A stretch of 64,000 nucleotides of DNA from Pluralibacter sp. UBA7423 (GCA_002470465.1 DKMD01000025.1:124001-188000); one strand, 5' to 3'. Shown: positions 11,226-20,959, counted from the stretch's first letter. Notes: generated by a model from the sequence alone, not told the origin. Made by a program: numbers and translations.

Positions 11226-11545
11226 TGTCGGTTCTCCTTTTTAATAGCGCACATTCCGCTGCCTGTAACCATAGACGAAACTCATTTACGTCGCGTGTCG
11301 GGGATAACACTTTTCGCTTTTTCGACTAATTTCCTATACCGCTGAAACGTGGGGGATAAAACAAAAAATGCCCTCAAATCATCCGCCAGAATCTCCGGGA
11401 TCGCTTTTGCAAAACCCGCGTCTGTACTCCCCGTTCAGGAATATTCAGCGCGTCATCTTCATCTGTTTATCGTTTTTCTGTCATTAAAGCGTCACGCGCA
11501 GCGCTGTTAATAACCCACGGCGAAAACCAGCAACGTGGAACTCTT
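11226..11545. other. Intergenic region between divergent treA and phnC
   Basis: About 320 bp with no gene seen. It must carry the treA promoter on the left and the phn promoter on the right. The only recognisable signal is the Pho box at 11478-11496. Confidence 0.6.
11478..11496 (+). promoter_or_regulatory. PhoB box upstream of phnC
   Basis: CTGTCATTAAAGCGTCACG matches 14 of 19 positions of the two-repeat Pho box (CTGTCATAAATCTGTCACA). A weaker further repeat (CTGTTAATAAC) follows about one and a half helical turns later. The box lies about 50 bp upstream of phnC, so phosphate-starvation control of the importer operon is expected. Confidence 0.7.
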
Positions 11546-12388
11546 ATGAACAACGCTCGCGCCCTTTTTTCCCTGAACGATTACCCGCTCCAGCCGCAGC
11601 CGCTCCCGGCAAATCTGCGTAAAGTGCTGAGCGTGAAAAATCTCTGCAAATCCTATAACGCTCAGCAGACGGTGCTGAACGACATCAGTTTCGACCTGCA
11701 TGCCGGAGAAATGGTGGGCATTGTCGGGCGAAGCGGGGCGGGGAAATCCACGCTGCTGCACGTGCTGAACGGCACGCATACCGCCACCGAAGGTGAAATC
11801 TTAAGCTACCCGGAAGTGGGCATGCCGCGTGATGTTTCCCATCTCAGCGGACGCGCCCTGAACCAGTGGCGCAGCGAATGCGGGATGATTTTCCAGGATT
11901 TTTGCCTGGTGCCGCGCCTCGACGTGCTGACCAACGTGCTGCTTGGCCGCCTGAGCCAGACTTCCACCCTCAAATCCCTGTTTAAGGTCTTCTCAGACGA
12001 CGACCGCGCCCGGGCAATTGCCCTGCTCGAATGGATGAACATGCTGCCGCACGCGCTTCAGCGGGCGGAAAACCTCTCCGGAGGGCAGATGCAGCGCGTG
12101 GCGATTTGTCGGGCGCTGATCCAGAACCCTTCTGTGCTACTGGCCGATGAACCCGTTGCTTCACTCGATCCCAAAAACACTCAGCGCATCATGAACGTGC
12201 TGCGTGAGGTCAGCGAGCAGGGCATCAGCGTGATGGTCAACCTGCACTCGATTGAACTGGTTAAAACTTACTGCACCCGCGTAATTGGCATTGCGCAGGG
12301 GAAAATCGTCTTTGACGGCCATCCGGACGATCTGAACCCGGATGTGCTGCAACAGCTTTATGGCGATGACATCAGCCAGATCCACTGA
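11546..12388 (+). CDS. phnC: Phosphonate-type ABC transporter ATP-binding protein
   Basis: ATPase of a phosphonate/phosphite importer. In the 280-residue protein the Walker A is GRSGAGKST (61-69), the ABC signature LSGGQ (177-181) and Walker B VLLADEP (197-203). An about 25-residue N-terminal extension precedes the ABC domain, longer than usual for PhnC. It is the first gene of phnC-phnD-phnE-phnE, behind a Pho box. The exact substrate (alkylphosphonate, phosphite or a phosphate ester) cannot be told from the ATPase. Confidence 0.9.
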   Translation: MNNARALFSLNDYPLQPQPLPANLRKVLSVKNLCKSYNAQQTVLNDISFDLHAGEMVGIVGRSGAGKSTLLHVLNGTHTATEGEILSYPEVGMPRDVSHLSGRALNQWRSECGMIFQDFCLVPRLDVLTNVLLGRLSQTSTLKSLFKVFSDDDRARAIALLEWMNMLPHALQRAENLSGGQMQRVAICRALIQNPSVLLADEPVASLDPKNTQRIMNVLREVSEQGISVMVNLHSIELVKTYCTRVIGIAQGKIVFDGHPDDLNPDVLQQLYGDDISQIH

Positions 12389-12418
12389 AACATACCTTCT
12401 CTTAAGACAACACGGGCA

Positions 12419-13363
12419 ATGATAATGACTAAGCACATGAAGCGCACATTAACACTTTCCGCGATGATGGCTGGGCTGCTGGTGGCCGGGCATGCCGCGG
12501 CAGAACAGCCGAAAGAGCTCAATCTGGGCATCCTCGGCGGGCAGAACGCCACGCAGCAAATTGGCGATAACCAGTGCGTGAAGGACTTTCTCGACAAGGA
12601 GCTGAACGTCGACACCAAACTGCGCAACTCCTCTGACTATTCCGGCGTCATTCAGGGCCTGCTCGGCGGCAAAGTCGACGTGGTGCTGAGCATGTCGCCG
12701 TCGTCCTACGCTTCGGTGTACATCAATAACCCGAAAGCCGTGGATATCGTTGGCATTGCGGTGGATGACAAAGATCAGTCCCGCGGCTATCACTCGGTGG
12801 TGATAGTCAAAGCCGACAGCCCGTATAAAACCATTGATGACCTGAAAGGCAAGTCCTTCGGCATGGCCGACCCTGATTCCACCTCTGGCTTCCTGATCCC
12901 GAATCAGGCGTTCAAGAAAAAATTCGGCGGCACGCCGGATGACAAATACAACAACTTCTTCTCAAGCGTTACCTTCTCAGGCGGCCACGAGCAGGACATT
13001 CTCGGCGTGCTGAATGGCCAGTTCGCAGGCGCAGTGACCTGGGCGTCGATGGTCGGTGATTACAACGACGGCTATACGGCTGGTGCGTTCAACCGCCTGA
13101 TCCGCATGGATCACCCGGACCTGATGAAGAACATCCGGATTATCTGGCAGTCGCCGCTGATCCCGAATGGCCCGATTCTGGTGAGCAACAGCCTGCCGGC
13201 GGACTTCAAGGCCAAAGTGGTGGATGCAGTGAAGAAGCTGGATAAGGAAGATCACGCCTGCTTCATCAAGGCGATGGGCGGCACCCAGCATATCGGCCCG
13301 TCGACGGTGGCGGACTTCCAGCAGATTATCGACATGAAGCGCGAACTGGTTAACGCTCGTTAA
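12419..13363 (+). CDS. phnD: Phosphonate-type ABC transporter substrate-binding protein
   Basis: Periplasmic binding protein of the PhnD family. The 314 residues begin with a signal peptide ending at GHAAAEQP (about residue 29), followed by NLGILGGQNATQQ and the SPSSYASVY and DPDSTSGFLIPN segments that bind the phosphonate group in this family. Translation may begin at ATG 12419 or at the in-frame ATGs at 12425 or 12437; no strong ribosome site separates them. It lies 30 bp after phnC and 53 bp before the first permease. Confidence 0.9.
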   Translation: MIMTKHMKRTLTLSAMMAGLLVAGHAAAEQPKELNLGILGGQNATQQIGDNQCVKDFLDKELNVDTKLRNSSDYSGVIQGLLGGKVDVVLSMSPSSYASVYINNPKAVDIVGIAVDDKDQSRGYHSVVIVKADSPYKTIDDLKGKSFGMADPDSTSGFLIPNQAFKKKFGGTPDDKYNNFFSSVTFSGGHEQDILGVLNGQFAGAVTWASMVGDYNDGYTAGAFNRLIRMDHPDLMKNIRIIWQSPLIPNGPILVSNSLPADFKAKVVDAVKKLDKEDHACFIKAMGGTQHIGPSTVADFQQIIDMKRELVNAR

Positions 13364-13416
13364 TCAGGCCATTTCACCTCCCTCGCGCGGTTGGCGGGGG
13401 AGCGTTCATCCCGCGA

Positions 13417-14289
13417 GTGAACATGCAGAATACTGAATTCGAACGTTATTACCACCAGATAAAGGCCCGCCAGACGCGCGATACCTTCACCTGGTCGGCC
13501 CTGCTGCTGGTTCTCTGGTTTGCTGCCGGGCAGGCCGCCGAGTTTAATCTCCTCACCATCTGGCACTCACTGCCGAACTTCTTCGATTACATGCTGGAAA
13601 CGGTGCCGACGCTGCACGGCGGCCTGCTTTTCGCCGATTCGCACACCAAAGGATCGCTGGCGTACTGGGGCTATCGTTTACCCATTCAGCTGCCGCTGAT
13701 TTGGGAAACGCTGCAGCTGGCGCTGGCGGCAACGCTGGTGGCGGTGGCCATTGCGACAATCCTTGCATTCCTTGCGGCGCGAAACGCCTGGGCACCGCTC
13801 GGCGTGCGAATGGCTATCCGCGCGCTGGTGGCGTTTTTGCGTACCATGCCGGAGCTGGCGTGGGCGGTGATTTTCGTTATGGCGTTTGGCATTGGTGCAA
13901 TACCGGGCTTTCTGGCGCTAATGCTGCACACCGTTGGCAGCCTGACCAAGCTCTTTTACGAGGCTATCGAAAGCGCGCAGAACAAGCCGGTTCGTGGGCT
14001 TACGGCCTGCGGAGCCACGCCCGTTCAGCGGATGCGATTCGCGCTCTGGCCGCAGGTGAAGCCCATTTTTCTCTCCTACGGCTTTATGCGGCTTGAAATA
14101 AATTTCCGCTCATCAACCATTCTTGGGTTAGTGGGGGCGGGCGGCATCGGCCAGGAGTTGATGACCAACATTAAACTCGACAGATACGACCAGGTGAGCA
14201 TGACGCTGCTGCTGATTGTGATCGTCGTTTCGCTGCTCGATATGCTCTCTGGCCGCCTGCGCCAGCGGGTGCTGGAGGGGAACAAATGA
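13417..14289 (+). CDS. phnE: Phosphonate-type ABC transporter permease (first PhnE)
   Basis: Inner-membrane permease of the PhnE family with about six membrane segments and the EAA-type loop SAQNKPVRGLTACGATPVQRMRFALWP contacting the ATPase. The C-terminal half has the family motif FRSSTILGLVGAGGIGQEL. The start is either GTG 13417 or ATG 13423; the choice changes two residues. It overlaps the second permease gene by 4 bp (ATGA), indicating translational coupling. Confidence 0.9.
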   Translation: MNMQNTEFERYYHQIKARQTRDTFTWSALLLVLWFAAGQAAEFNLLTIWHSLPNFFDYMLETVPTLHGGLLFADSHTKGSLAYWGYRLPIQLPLIWETLQLALAATLVAVAIATILAFLAARNAWAPLGVRMAIRALVAFLRTMPELAWAVIFVMAFGIGAIPGFLALMLHTVGSLTKLFYEAIESAQNKPVRGLTACGATPVQRMRFALWPQVKPIFLSYGFMRLEINFRSSTILGLVGAGGIGQELMTNIKLDRYDQVSMTLLLIVIVVSLLDMLSGRLRQRVLEGNK

Positions 14290-15170
14290 AACAGTGGCAA
14301 GCGGTGACGGATACCGCGCAATACCGGGAAATGCATGCGGCGCTGTTTCGCGTGCAGGGGCGCTATCTGCGCCATATCGGCCTGCTCGCGCTTGCGGCCT
14401 TGCTCTATTACGTCTGGTTCTTCATCCAGTTCGGCATCAGCTACGAGCAGCTCACCAGCGGCATGGCGCAGCTCGGGCGCTATTTCTTTCGCATGTTCGT
14501 CTGGCATGATTTCCTTAACTGGCCGTTTGGCTACTACTTCCGCCAGATTGGCATCACGCTGGCTATCGTCTTTTCCGGCACCCTCACTGCGACGGTCATT
14601 GCGCTGCTGCTTTCGTTTCTTGCGGCCCGCAACATCATGCGCGGCCCGGTAACGCGGTTTGTGGCGATGTTTGTGCGCCGCCTGTTCGACCTGCTGCGCG
14701 GAATCGACATGGCGATTTGGGGGCTGATATTCGTGCGCGCCGTGGGGCTTGGCCCGCTGGCGGGCGTGCTGGCGATTATCATGCAGGACACCGGTTTGCT
14801 CGGGCGCTTATATGCTGAAGGGCATGAAGCGGTGGAGCGTGCGCCGGGTCGTGGCCTGACGGCGGTTGGCGCTAACGGTCTGCAAAAGCACCGTTTCGGT
14901 ATTTTCACCCAGTCCTTCCCGACGTTCCTGGCGCTAAGCCTCTATCAGCTGGAATCCAATACCCGTTCGGCGGCGGTGCTGGGCTTCGTAGGCGCGGGCG
15001 GTATCGGGCTGATTTATGCTGAAAATATGCGCCTGTGGAACTGGGATGTGGTGATGTTCATTACCCTGCTGCTGGTGGCAGTGGTGATGACGATGGATGC
15101 GCTGTCGTCGTGGTTTCGCCGTCGCTACATTACCGGGGCGACGGTGCCGTTGTATAAAGCAGGGGAGTAA
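14286..15170 (+). CDS. phnE: Phosphonate-type ABC transporter permease (second PhnE)
   Basis: Second PhnE-family permease, 294 residues, with the same architecture as its neighbour: membrane segments, an EAA-type loop (EAVERAPGRGLTAVGANG...) and NTRSAAVLGFVGAGGIGLIY. The two permeases are diverged paralogues and probably form a heterodimeric channel. It overlaps the upstream gene by 4 bp. No phosphonate-degrading genes (C-P lyase, phosphonatase, phosphite dehydrogenase) follow; the next gene is dbpA. Confidence 0.9.
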   Translation: MKQWQAVTDTAQYREMHAALFRVQGRYLRHIGLLALAALLYYVWFFIQFGISYEQLTSGMAQLGRYFFRMFVWHDFLNWPFGYYFRQIGITLAIVFSGTLTATVIALLLSFLAARNIMRGPVTRFVAMFVRRLFDLLRGIDMAIWGLIFVRAVGLGPLAGVLAIIMQDTGLLGRLYAEGHEAVERAPGRGLTAVGANGLQKHRFGIFTQSFPTFLALSLYQLESNTRSAAVLGFVGAGGIGLIYAENMRLWNWDVVMFITLLLVAVVMTMDALSSWFRRRYITGATVPLYKAGE

Positions 15171-15285
15171 TCATCGGGCGGGTGGGCGCGAAAAAACTCG
15201 CCTCGGGACGGGGCGGGCAATGGTATGATTGCGGCCTGAACGTCAGCCGCTGGCTGATACCGATGCATTTACCGGAATACTGACC

Positions 15286-16659
15286 GTGACCTCTTTTGCT
15301 GAACTTAACGCGCTGCCTGATGAACAACTGAATAACCTCACCGAGCTGGGCTATCTCACCATGACCCCGGTGCAGGCGGCGGCGTTACCGGCCATTCTTG
15401 CGGGGAAAGACGTCCGCGCGCAGGCAAAAACCGGCAGCGGCAAAACCGCCGCGTTTGGCCTTGGCCTGCTGCAACACATCGACGCCAGCCAGTTTATTAC
15501 CCAGTCGTTGATCCTCTGCCCGACGCGCGAGCTGGCCGACCAGGTGGCGAAAGAGCTGCGCCGTCTGGCGCGCTACATGGCTAACATTAAAGTGTTGACC
15601 CTGTGCGGTGGCCTGCCGTTCAGCGTGCAGCGCGATTCGTTAATTCATGCGCCGCATATCATTGTGGCAACGCCCGGCCGTCTGCTCGATCACCTGAAAA
15701 AAGAGACCGTCAGCCTCGACGCGTTGCAGACGCTGGTGCTGGACGAAGCCGATCGCATGCTGGATATGGGGTTTGCCGATGCCATTGATGAAGTACTGAG
15801 CCACGCCCCGGCGAAGCGCCAGACGCTACTGTTCTCGGCCACCTGGCCGAAGGCGATTGCGGCGATCAGCACCCGTTTTCAGCGCGAGCCGGTGACGGTG
15901 GAAATCGATACCGTCGACGAACTTCCTGCGGTGGAGCAGCAGTTCTACGAAGTGTCGCGCAACGGCAAAATCCGCCTGTTGCAGCAGCTGCTGAGCAAGC
16001 ACCAGCCCGCATCCTGCGTGGTGTTCTGCAATACCAAAAAAGATTGTCAGGCCGTCTGCGATGCGCTGACTGAAAGCAATCAGAGCGTGCTGGCCCTGCA
16101 CGGCGATATGGAGCAGCGCGATCGCGACCAGACGCTGGTGCGTTTTGCGAACGGCAGCAGCCGCGTGCTGGTGGCAACCGACGTCGCGGCGCGCGGTCTG
16201 GACATTAAAGCGCTGGAGATGGTCATCAACTTCGAGCTGGCGTGGGATCCGGAAGTGCACGTGCACCGTATCGGGCGTACCGCGCGCGCCGGGCAGAGTG
16301 GCCTTGCCATCAGTTTCTGCTCGCCGGAAGAGGGCCAGCGCGCCGCTGTCCTTGAAGAGATGCTGAATATGAAGGTGGAATGGCAGCAGCCGCCTGCGGG
16401 CATCACCGTTGCGCCGCTGGAAGCCACAATGGCGACGCTGTGCATCGACGGCGGTAAAAAAGCCAAAATGCGTCCGGGCGATATTCTGGGGGCGTTAACC
16501 GGTGATATGGGCTTAGACGGGGCCGACATCGGCAAAATCGACATTCACCCGATTCACGCGTTTGTCGCGGTGAAACAAAGCGTAGCCCGCCATGCCTGGA
16601 AGCAGCTCCAGCAGGGCAAAATCAAAGGCAAGTCGGTGAAGGTGCGTCTGTTTAAGTAA
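15286..16659 (+). CDS. dbpA: ATP-dependent RNA helicase DbpA (23S rRNA specific)
   Basis: DEAD-box helicase that acts on hairpin 92 of 23S rRNA during 50S subunit assembly. Motifs: Walker A AKTGSGKT (47-54), PTREL, DEAD (153-156), SAT (184-186), HRIGRTAR, and a C-terminal RNA-binding domain (about 380-457, ending GKIKGKSVKVRLFK). I start at GTG 15286, which gives 457 residues, exactly the E. coli length, and begins TSFAELNALP as in that protein. The frame stays open upstream to 15229, but those residues are not conserved. Confidence 0.95.
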   Translation: MTSFAELNALPDEQLNNLTELGYLTMTPVQAAALPAILAGKDVRAQAKTGSGKTAAFGLGLLQHIDASQFITQSLILCPTRELADQVAKELRRLARYMANIKVLTLCGGLPFSVQRDSLIHAPHIIVATPGRLLDHLKKETVSLDALQTLVLDEADRMLDMGFADAIDEVLSHAPAKRQTLLFSATWPKAIAAISTRFQREPVTVEIDTVDELPAVEQQFYEVSRNGKIRLLQQLLSKHQPASCVVFCNTKKDCQAVCDALTESNQSVLALHGDMEQRDRDQTLVRFANGSSRVLVATDVAARGLDIKALEMVINFELAWDPEVHVHRIGRTARAGQSGLAISFCSPEEGQRAAVLEEMLNMKVEWQQPPAGITVAPLEATMATLCIDGGKKAKMRPGDILGALTGDMGLDGADIGKIDIHPIHAFVAVKQSVARHAWKQLQQGKIKGKSVKVRLFK

Positions 16660-16684
16660 TCCTTTCCGCCCGTTTGCATGGGCA

Positions 16685-16762
16685 TTGCCCGGTGGCGGCT
16701 GCGCCTGACCGGGCCTACGGGGTTTGCCGTTTGTAGGCCGGATAAGCGTAGCGCCACCCGGC
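16685..16762. repeat. Pair of inverted REP elements (BIME) between dbpA and hutU
   Basis: Unit one (16685-16718) reads TTGCCCGGTGGCGGCTGCGC...GGCCTAC, and unit two (16733-16762) is the inverse GTAGGCCGGATAAGCG...CACCCGGC. Together they fill the gap between two convergent genes, a typical place for transcription stop and mRNA protection. Confidence 0.85.
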
Positions 16763-16772
16763 CAACTTCCCC

Positions 16773-18458
16773 CTAACGCATCATCGGCAGATTAAGCTCA
16801 TGCTTTTTCGCGCACTCAATGGCCTGCTCGTATCCGGCATCGGCATGGCGCATCACGCCCGTTGCCGGGTCGTTCCACAGTACGCGCGCCAGGCGCTTGT
16901 CGGCTTCCGGTGTGCCATCACAGACAATCACCACCCCGGCGTGCTGTGAGAAGCCCATGCCAACGCCGCCGCCGTGATGCAGGCTGACCCAGGTTGCGCC
17001 GCCAGCGGTGTTGAGCAGGGCATTCAGCAGCGGCCAGTCGGATACGGCATCAGACCCGTCGCGCATCGATTCTGTTTCGCGGTTGGGTGAGGCGACGGAG
17101 CCGCAGTCGAGGTGATCGCGGCCAATCACAATTGGCGCTTTCAGCTCGCCGTTGCGCACCATTTCGTTAAACGCCAGCCCGGCCAGATGGCGTTCGCCGA
17201 GGCCAAGCCAGCAGATACGCGCCGGTAAGCCCTGGAAGGCGATGCGCTCCTGCGCCATATCCAGCCAGCGGTGCAGGTGGGCGTTATCCGGGAACAGCTC
17301 CTTCAGTTTGGCGTCGGTTTTACGAATATCTTCTTCATCGCCGGAAAGCGCCACCCAGCGGAACGGGCCTTTGCCCTCGCAGAACAGCGGGCGAATGTAG
17401 GCGGGCACAAAGCCCGGGAAATCGAAGGCATTTTTCACGCCTTCCTCAAGCGCCACCTGGCGAATGTTGTTGCCGTAATCGACGGTTGGCACGCCCATAT
17501 GATGGAAATCGAGCATCGCCTGAACGTGTACCGCCATCGAGGCGCGGGCGGCTTTTTCCACGGCCTTCGGCTGCGTTTCCCGCTCATCAAGCCAGCGCGT
17601 CACGCTCCAGCCTGCCGGTAAATAACCGTTAATCGGGTCATGGGCAGAGGTCTGATCGGTGACGATGTCCGGACGCATACCGCCTGCCTGCGCACGCTTC
17701 ACCAGCTCCGGCAGGATTTCTGCGGCGTTGCCGAGCAGGCCGACGGAAATGGCTTTCTTCTTCGCCGTCGCATCAGCAATCAACGCCAGGGCCTGATCGA
17801 GATTCGTTGCTTTGTAGTCGACGTAGCGGGTCCGAATGCGGAAGTCGATACGCGACTCCTGGCACTCAATTGCCAGCACCGATGCGCCCGCCAGAACGCC
17901 CGCCAGCGGCTGCGCGCCGCCCATGCCGCCCAGTCCGGCGGTGAGGATCCATTTACCGCTCAGATCGCCGTTATAGTGCTGACGTCCCGCCTCGGCGAAG
18001 GTTTCGTAGGTGCCCTGTACGATGCCTTGTGCGCCGATGTATATCCAGGAGCCCGCGGTCATCTGGCCGTACATCATCAGCCCGGCTTTATCGAGTTCGT
18101 GGAAGTGATCCCAGTTGGCCCAGTGCGGCACGATATTGGCGTTCGCCAGCAGCACGCGCGGGGCGTCGGCGTGGGTGCGGAATACCGCGACCGGCTTACC
18201 GGACTGAACCACCAGCGTCTCTTCAGGGTGCAGAGCTTCGAGCGAACGCAGGATCTGCTCGAAGCATTCCCAGTTGCGTGCGGCCTTGCCAATCCCGCCG
18301 TACACCACCAGATCTTCCGGGCGTTCGGCCACGTCCGGATCGAGGTTGTTCTGAATCATGCGGTAAGCGGCTTCAATCAGCCAGTTGGCGCAGTGCAGTT
18401 TGTCGCCGTGAGGGGCGCGAACCGTACGGGAGAGAGCAGTAGTCTGAGGCGTGGTCAT
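16773..18458 (-). CDS. hutU: Urocanate hydratase HutU
   Basis: Second step of histidine degradation: urocanate plus water to 4-imidazolone-5-propionate, using tightly bound NAD+ as electrophile. The 561 residues carry the family blocks [35 protein letters not shown], the dinucleotide loop [12 protein letters not shown], the active-site Cys in GLPARICW (around residue 415) and [15 protein letters not shown]. Sequence is close to the well-studied Pseudomonas enzyme, so true urocanase rather than a distant thiourocanate hydratase is favoured. A HutC-like palindrome and a possible CRP site lie upstream. Confidence 0.96.
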   Translation of the reverse strand: MTTPQTTALSRTVRAPHGDKLHCANWLIEAAYRMIQNNLDPDVAERPEDLVVYGGIGKAARNWECFEQILRSLEALHPEETLVVQSGKPVAVFRTHADAPRVLLANANIVPHWANWDHFHELDKAGLMMYGQMTAGSWIYIGAQGIVQGTYETFAEAGRQHYNGDLSGKWILTAGLGGMGGAQPLAGVLAGASVLAIECQESRIDFRIRTRYVDYKATNLDQALALIADATAKKKAISVGLLGNAAEILPELVKRAQAGGMRPDIVTDQTSAHDPINGYLPAGWSVTRWLDERETQPKAVEKAARASMAVHVQAMLDFHHMGVPTVDYGNNIRQVALEEGVKNAFDFPGFVPAYIRPLFCEGKGPFRWVALSGDEEDIRKTDAKLKELFPDNAHLHRWLDMAQERIAFQGLPARICWLGLGERHLAGLAFNEMVRNGELKAPIVIGRDHLDCGSVASPNRETESMRDGSDAVSDWPLLNALLNTAGGATWVSLHHGGGVGMGFSQHAGVVIVCDGTPEADKRLARVLWNDPATGVMRHADAGYEQAIECAKKHELNLPMMR

Positions 18459-18538
18459 GGCAGTCCTTCCTGAGTCAGTGTCGGTGATCGGTAAACGCCG
18501 GAGCGTTTGTTATGAATATGTAACAATAAAAGCGATGA

Positions 18539-18558
18539 TGTATAGGCTTGTCTATACA
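18539..18558 (-). promoter_or_regulatory. Candidate HutC operator upstream of hutU
   Basis: A perfect inverted repeat, TGTATAG / CTATACA, with a 6-bp spacer, 81 bp upstream of the hutU start. HutC (GntR family) repressors bind TGTATA-N-TATACA-like palindromes and release with urocanate. A related TGTATATACA palindrome lies at the divergent transporter promoter. Confidence 0.6.
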
Positions 18559-18571
18559 ACTTGATGTATAT

Positions 18572-18587
18572 TGCAAACGGGATCACA
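18572..18587 (-). promoter_or_regulatory. Possible CRP site upstream of hutU
   Basis: TGCAA-N6-TCACA matches the CRP half-site TCACA perfectly and the other half (TGTGA) at 3 of 5 positions. Catabolite control of hut genes is established in Klebsiella and Salmonella. Evidence here is the motif alone. Confidence 0.35.
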
Positions 18588-18620
18588 TTCGGCCTTATAA
18601 ATATCTGGAAAGACAAAGGG

Positions 18621-19163
18621 TTATAAGATGCTGATCTCAGCCAGTAACAGCAGTGCATCGTCGGAACACGGCAAAACGATGCCTGGACAGTCGCCCTGCC
18701 ATGCGATGCCGCTTCGTGTATGGCACTGTTTTCCGGCGAGTTCCCATGTTCCCTGAAGCACAAACGCCACACCTTCCTGAGCGGGGGGATGCGCCGAGCT
18801 GACAACCTGAACGGAGGCAGAGGCCCGGCCGCGCCGGGTCATGATGTTGAAATCCAGCCCCGCGCCCGCGATCCCTTCCGACCTTAACGGCCACTCTCCG
18901 GCAAACGCCCACGGCTGCCAGCGCTCAAGCTGATGATTGATCTCATTACCGCGTAGCCACAGCGGCCCGCCTTCCAGCAGCATGATGACCCGATCCACAC
19001 CCTCGAACAACGAAAAAGGACCGTCCGCGTTCAAAGTTGCCAGGCTTGCCCGCCAGAGAAACGGCGCATCGGGAGAGGGGACTTTGATGATTTCGCGGGT
19101 TTCTCCGCCGCCATTCTTCCAGCGACTCACCGGCAGCGTGTCAAAACTGAAGGGGAAAATCAT
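18621..19163 (-). CDS. hutD: HutD/Ves family protein
   Basis: 180-residue cupin-fold protein of the HutD/Ves family, with the hallmark SRWKNGGGETREI near residue 12 and a second half ending in the SDDALLLLAEIS strand. In Pseudomonas, HutD is thought to limit excessive hut expression, possibly by binding formylglutamate; no enzymatic activity is established. It lies upstream of hutU on the same strand with a 162-bp gap that contains the hutU operator, so the two may have separate promoters. E. coli Ves is a cold-stress relative; the hut context favours HutD. Confidence 0.85.
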   Translation of the reverse strand: MIFPFSFDTLPVSRWKNGGGETREIIKVPSPDAPFLWRASLATLNADGPFSLFEGVDRVIMLLEGGPLWLRGNEINHQLERWQPWAFAGEWPLRSEGIAGAGLDFNIMTRRGRASASVQVVSSAHPPAQEGVAFVLQGTWELAGKQCHTRSGIAWQGDCPGIVLPCSDDALLLLAEISIL

Positions 19164-19294
19164 GAGGCTAACTCCCTGGTTTTCTGCGCATTAAGCTGTT
19201 TTAATGCCACATTTGATATTCATTTTGATTACAAATTATTTACAACATGGCTCACAAATCCATCATTCGGCGAGTGTGATGAAAAGTCAATGGT

Positions 19295-19304
19295 TGTATA
19301 TACA
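19295..19304. promoter_or_regulatory. Candidate HutC operator in the hutD/transporter intergenic region
   Basis: Perfect palindrome TGTATATACA within GTTGTATATACATG, the core form of HutC sites, lying between divergent hutD and the ABC transporter genes, 69 bp before the binding-protein start. It probably controls the rightward operon and perhaps hutD. Confidence 0.6.
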
Positions 19305-19372
19305 TGTTCTGTCATCTGTTGCACGCCGTGCCGCACAGCATCAAACACGCTAATGAAATCAGGAGAATCATC

Positions 19373-20218
19373 ATGAAGCAGCGCACCACATTTCGCGGGA
19401 TCTGTCTGACCACTCTGCTTTCAGGGCTATTGCTGAGCGCCACAGCCGTACAGGCGAAGGAGTGGAGCTCGATAACCATCGCCACCGAAGGCGGGTATGA
19501 GCCGTGGAACCTGACGCTGCCGGGCGGCAAGCTGAGCGGTTTTGAGCCAGAGCTGATGGAAAATCTCTGCAAGCGAATGGGCATCCAGTGCAAGCTGGTG
19601 GTACAGAACTGGGATGGCATGATTGCCGGGCTGAATGCGGGCAAATATGACGTGATCATGGATGCGATTGTGATCACGCCTGAGCGTAAAAAGGTAGTCA
19701 GCTTCACCGTGCCTTACGCCAGTACGCCTGCTTCGTTTATCACCGTGAAGGGCAACCTGCTGCCGCCTGCGCCAGCCATCAAGCTGCACGATGACGAAAA
19801 AGAGATTCAGGCAGCTATTGCGCCACTGAAGGCTGCGCTGAAGGGCAAAACCATCGGTATCGCCTCCGGAACGGTCTACACGCCGTTTATCGACAAGTAC
19901 TTCAAAGACGTGGCGGACATTCGCGAATACAACAGCTCTGCCGATGCGATTCTGGATTTGCAGTCCGAACGCATTGATGCGGTCTTTGACGACATCACCT
20001 TCGCCAACTCCACGCTCGCCCGTCCGGAAAACAGCAATCTGACCTTCAGCGGCCCGCAGCTGGCGGGGCCCATCTGGGGTGAAGGCGAAGCGATGGGCCT
20101 GCGCCCGGCGGACGCTGATCTGAAAGCGAAACTGGATGCTGCGATCAAGGCTGCGCTTGCCGACGGCACGGTGAAAAAGCTGAGCGAAAAATGGTTTAAA
20201 GCCGACGTCACGCCATAA
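19373..20218 (+). CDS. Polar amino acid ABC transporter substrate-binding protein (histidine-type)
   Basis: Periplasmic binding protein of the SBP_bac_3 (HisJ/LAO) family. A signal peptide ends near AVQAKEW (about residue 27), followed by IATEGGYEPWNL, the family signature GFEPELMENLCKRMG, DAIVITPERKKVVSFT and FDDITFANSTL. Start ATG 19373 is supported by AGGAG 7 bp upstream and gives 281 residues; an upstream in-frame ATG at 19304 overlaps the operator and is less likely. First gene of a transporter operon beside hut genes, so histidine or urocanate is the probable ligand (inference from context). Confidence 0.9.
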   Translation: MKQRTTFRGICLTTLLSGLLLSATAVQAKEWSSITIATEGGYEPWNLTLPGGKLSGFEPELMENLCKRMGIQCKLVVQNWDGMIAGLNAGKYDVIMDAIVITPERKKVVSFTVPYASTPASFITVKGNLLPPAPAIKLHDDEKEIQAAIAPLKAALKGKTIGIASGTVYTPFIDKYFKDVADIREYNSSADAILDLQSERIDAVFDDITFANSTLARPENSNLTFSGPQLAGPIWGEGEAMGLRPADADLKAKLDAAIKAALADGTVKKLSEKWFKADVTP

Positions 20219-20230
20219 GCGAGGTTTCTC

Positions 20231-20950
20231 ATGCTGAATCTGTTAGGTCTGGGCGACGACGGCTGGGGAAGACTCATCCTCAGCGCTACGCTGACCACGC
20301 TGTTGCTCTCCCTTGCCGCGCTGCTGGTGGGTGCGGTAGTGGGGGGAGTGATTGCCTCCGCCAAACTGTCATCGCACACGTCGGCCCGCTGGCTTGGCGC
20401 GGCCTATTCGGTGGTATTTCGCGGTATTCCTGAGCTGCTGATTATCTATCTGTTCTATTTCGGCGGATCCGGGCTGGTGTCGCTGATTGGCCAGATGTTT
20501 GGCGCCGACGGCTTTATCGAAGTGCCGCCGTTTCTGATTGGTGCGCTGGCTATTGGCCTGATTTCGGCCTCTTACCAGGCAGAAGTGTACCGTGCAGCGC
20601 GCCTTGCGTTGTCTCCTGGCGAAGTGGAGGCGGCGCAGGCCATTGGCATGCCACGCTGGCGCATTCTCCAGCGTGTGATGCTGCCGCAGATTTTCCGCTA
20701 CGCATTACCGGGGCTGTCGAACGTCTGGCAGATGAGCCTGAAGGACTCCGCGCTGGTATCGGTGACCGGTATCGTCGAGCTGATGCGCGCGAGCCAGATT
20801 GCGGCAGGATCGACCCGCGACTACTTCCTGTTCTATCTGATTGGCGGCGGCTGCTATTTGCTGCTGACCCTGCTGTCGAACCGGGCGTTTATGAAAGCGG
20901 AAACCCGGCTGAACCGTGCCTGGCAGCGCCGCACCGTGGCCCAGGCTTAA
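20231..20950 (+). CDS. Polar amino acid ABC transporter permease (HisQ-like)
   Basis: 239-residue inner-membrane permease with five or six membrane segments and the EAA loop SPGEVEAAQAIGMPRWRILQRVMLPQIFRYALPGLSN split over the cytoplasmic face. It lies 12 bp after the binding-protein gene and 9 bp before its partner permease, and forms a HisQM-type heterodimer with it. Confidence 0.9.
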   Translation: MLNLLGLGDDGWGRLILSATLTTLLLSLAALLVGAVVGGVIASAKLSSHTSARWLGAAYSVVFRGIPELLIIYLFYFGGSGLVSLIGQMFGADGFIEVPPFLIGALAIGLISASYQAEVYRAARLALSPGEVEAAQAIGMPRWRILQRVMLPQIFRYALPGLSNVWQMSLKDSALVSVTGIVELMRASQIAAGSTRDYFLFYLIGGGCYLLLTLLSNRAFMKAETRLNRAWQRRTVAQA

Positions 20951-20959
20951 GGAGCGCAT

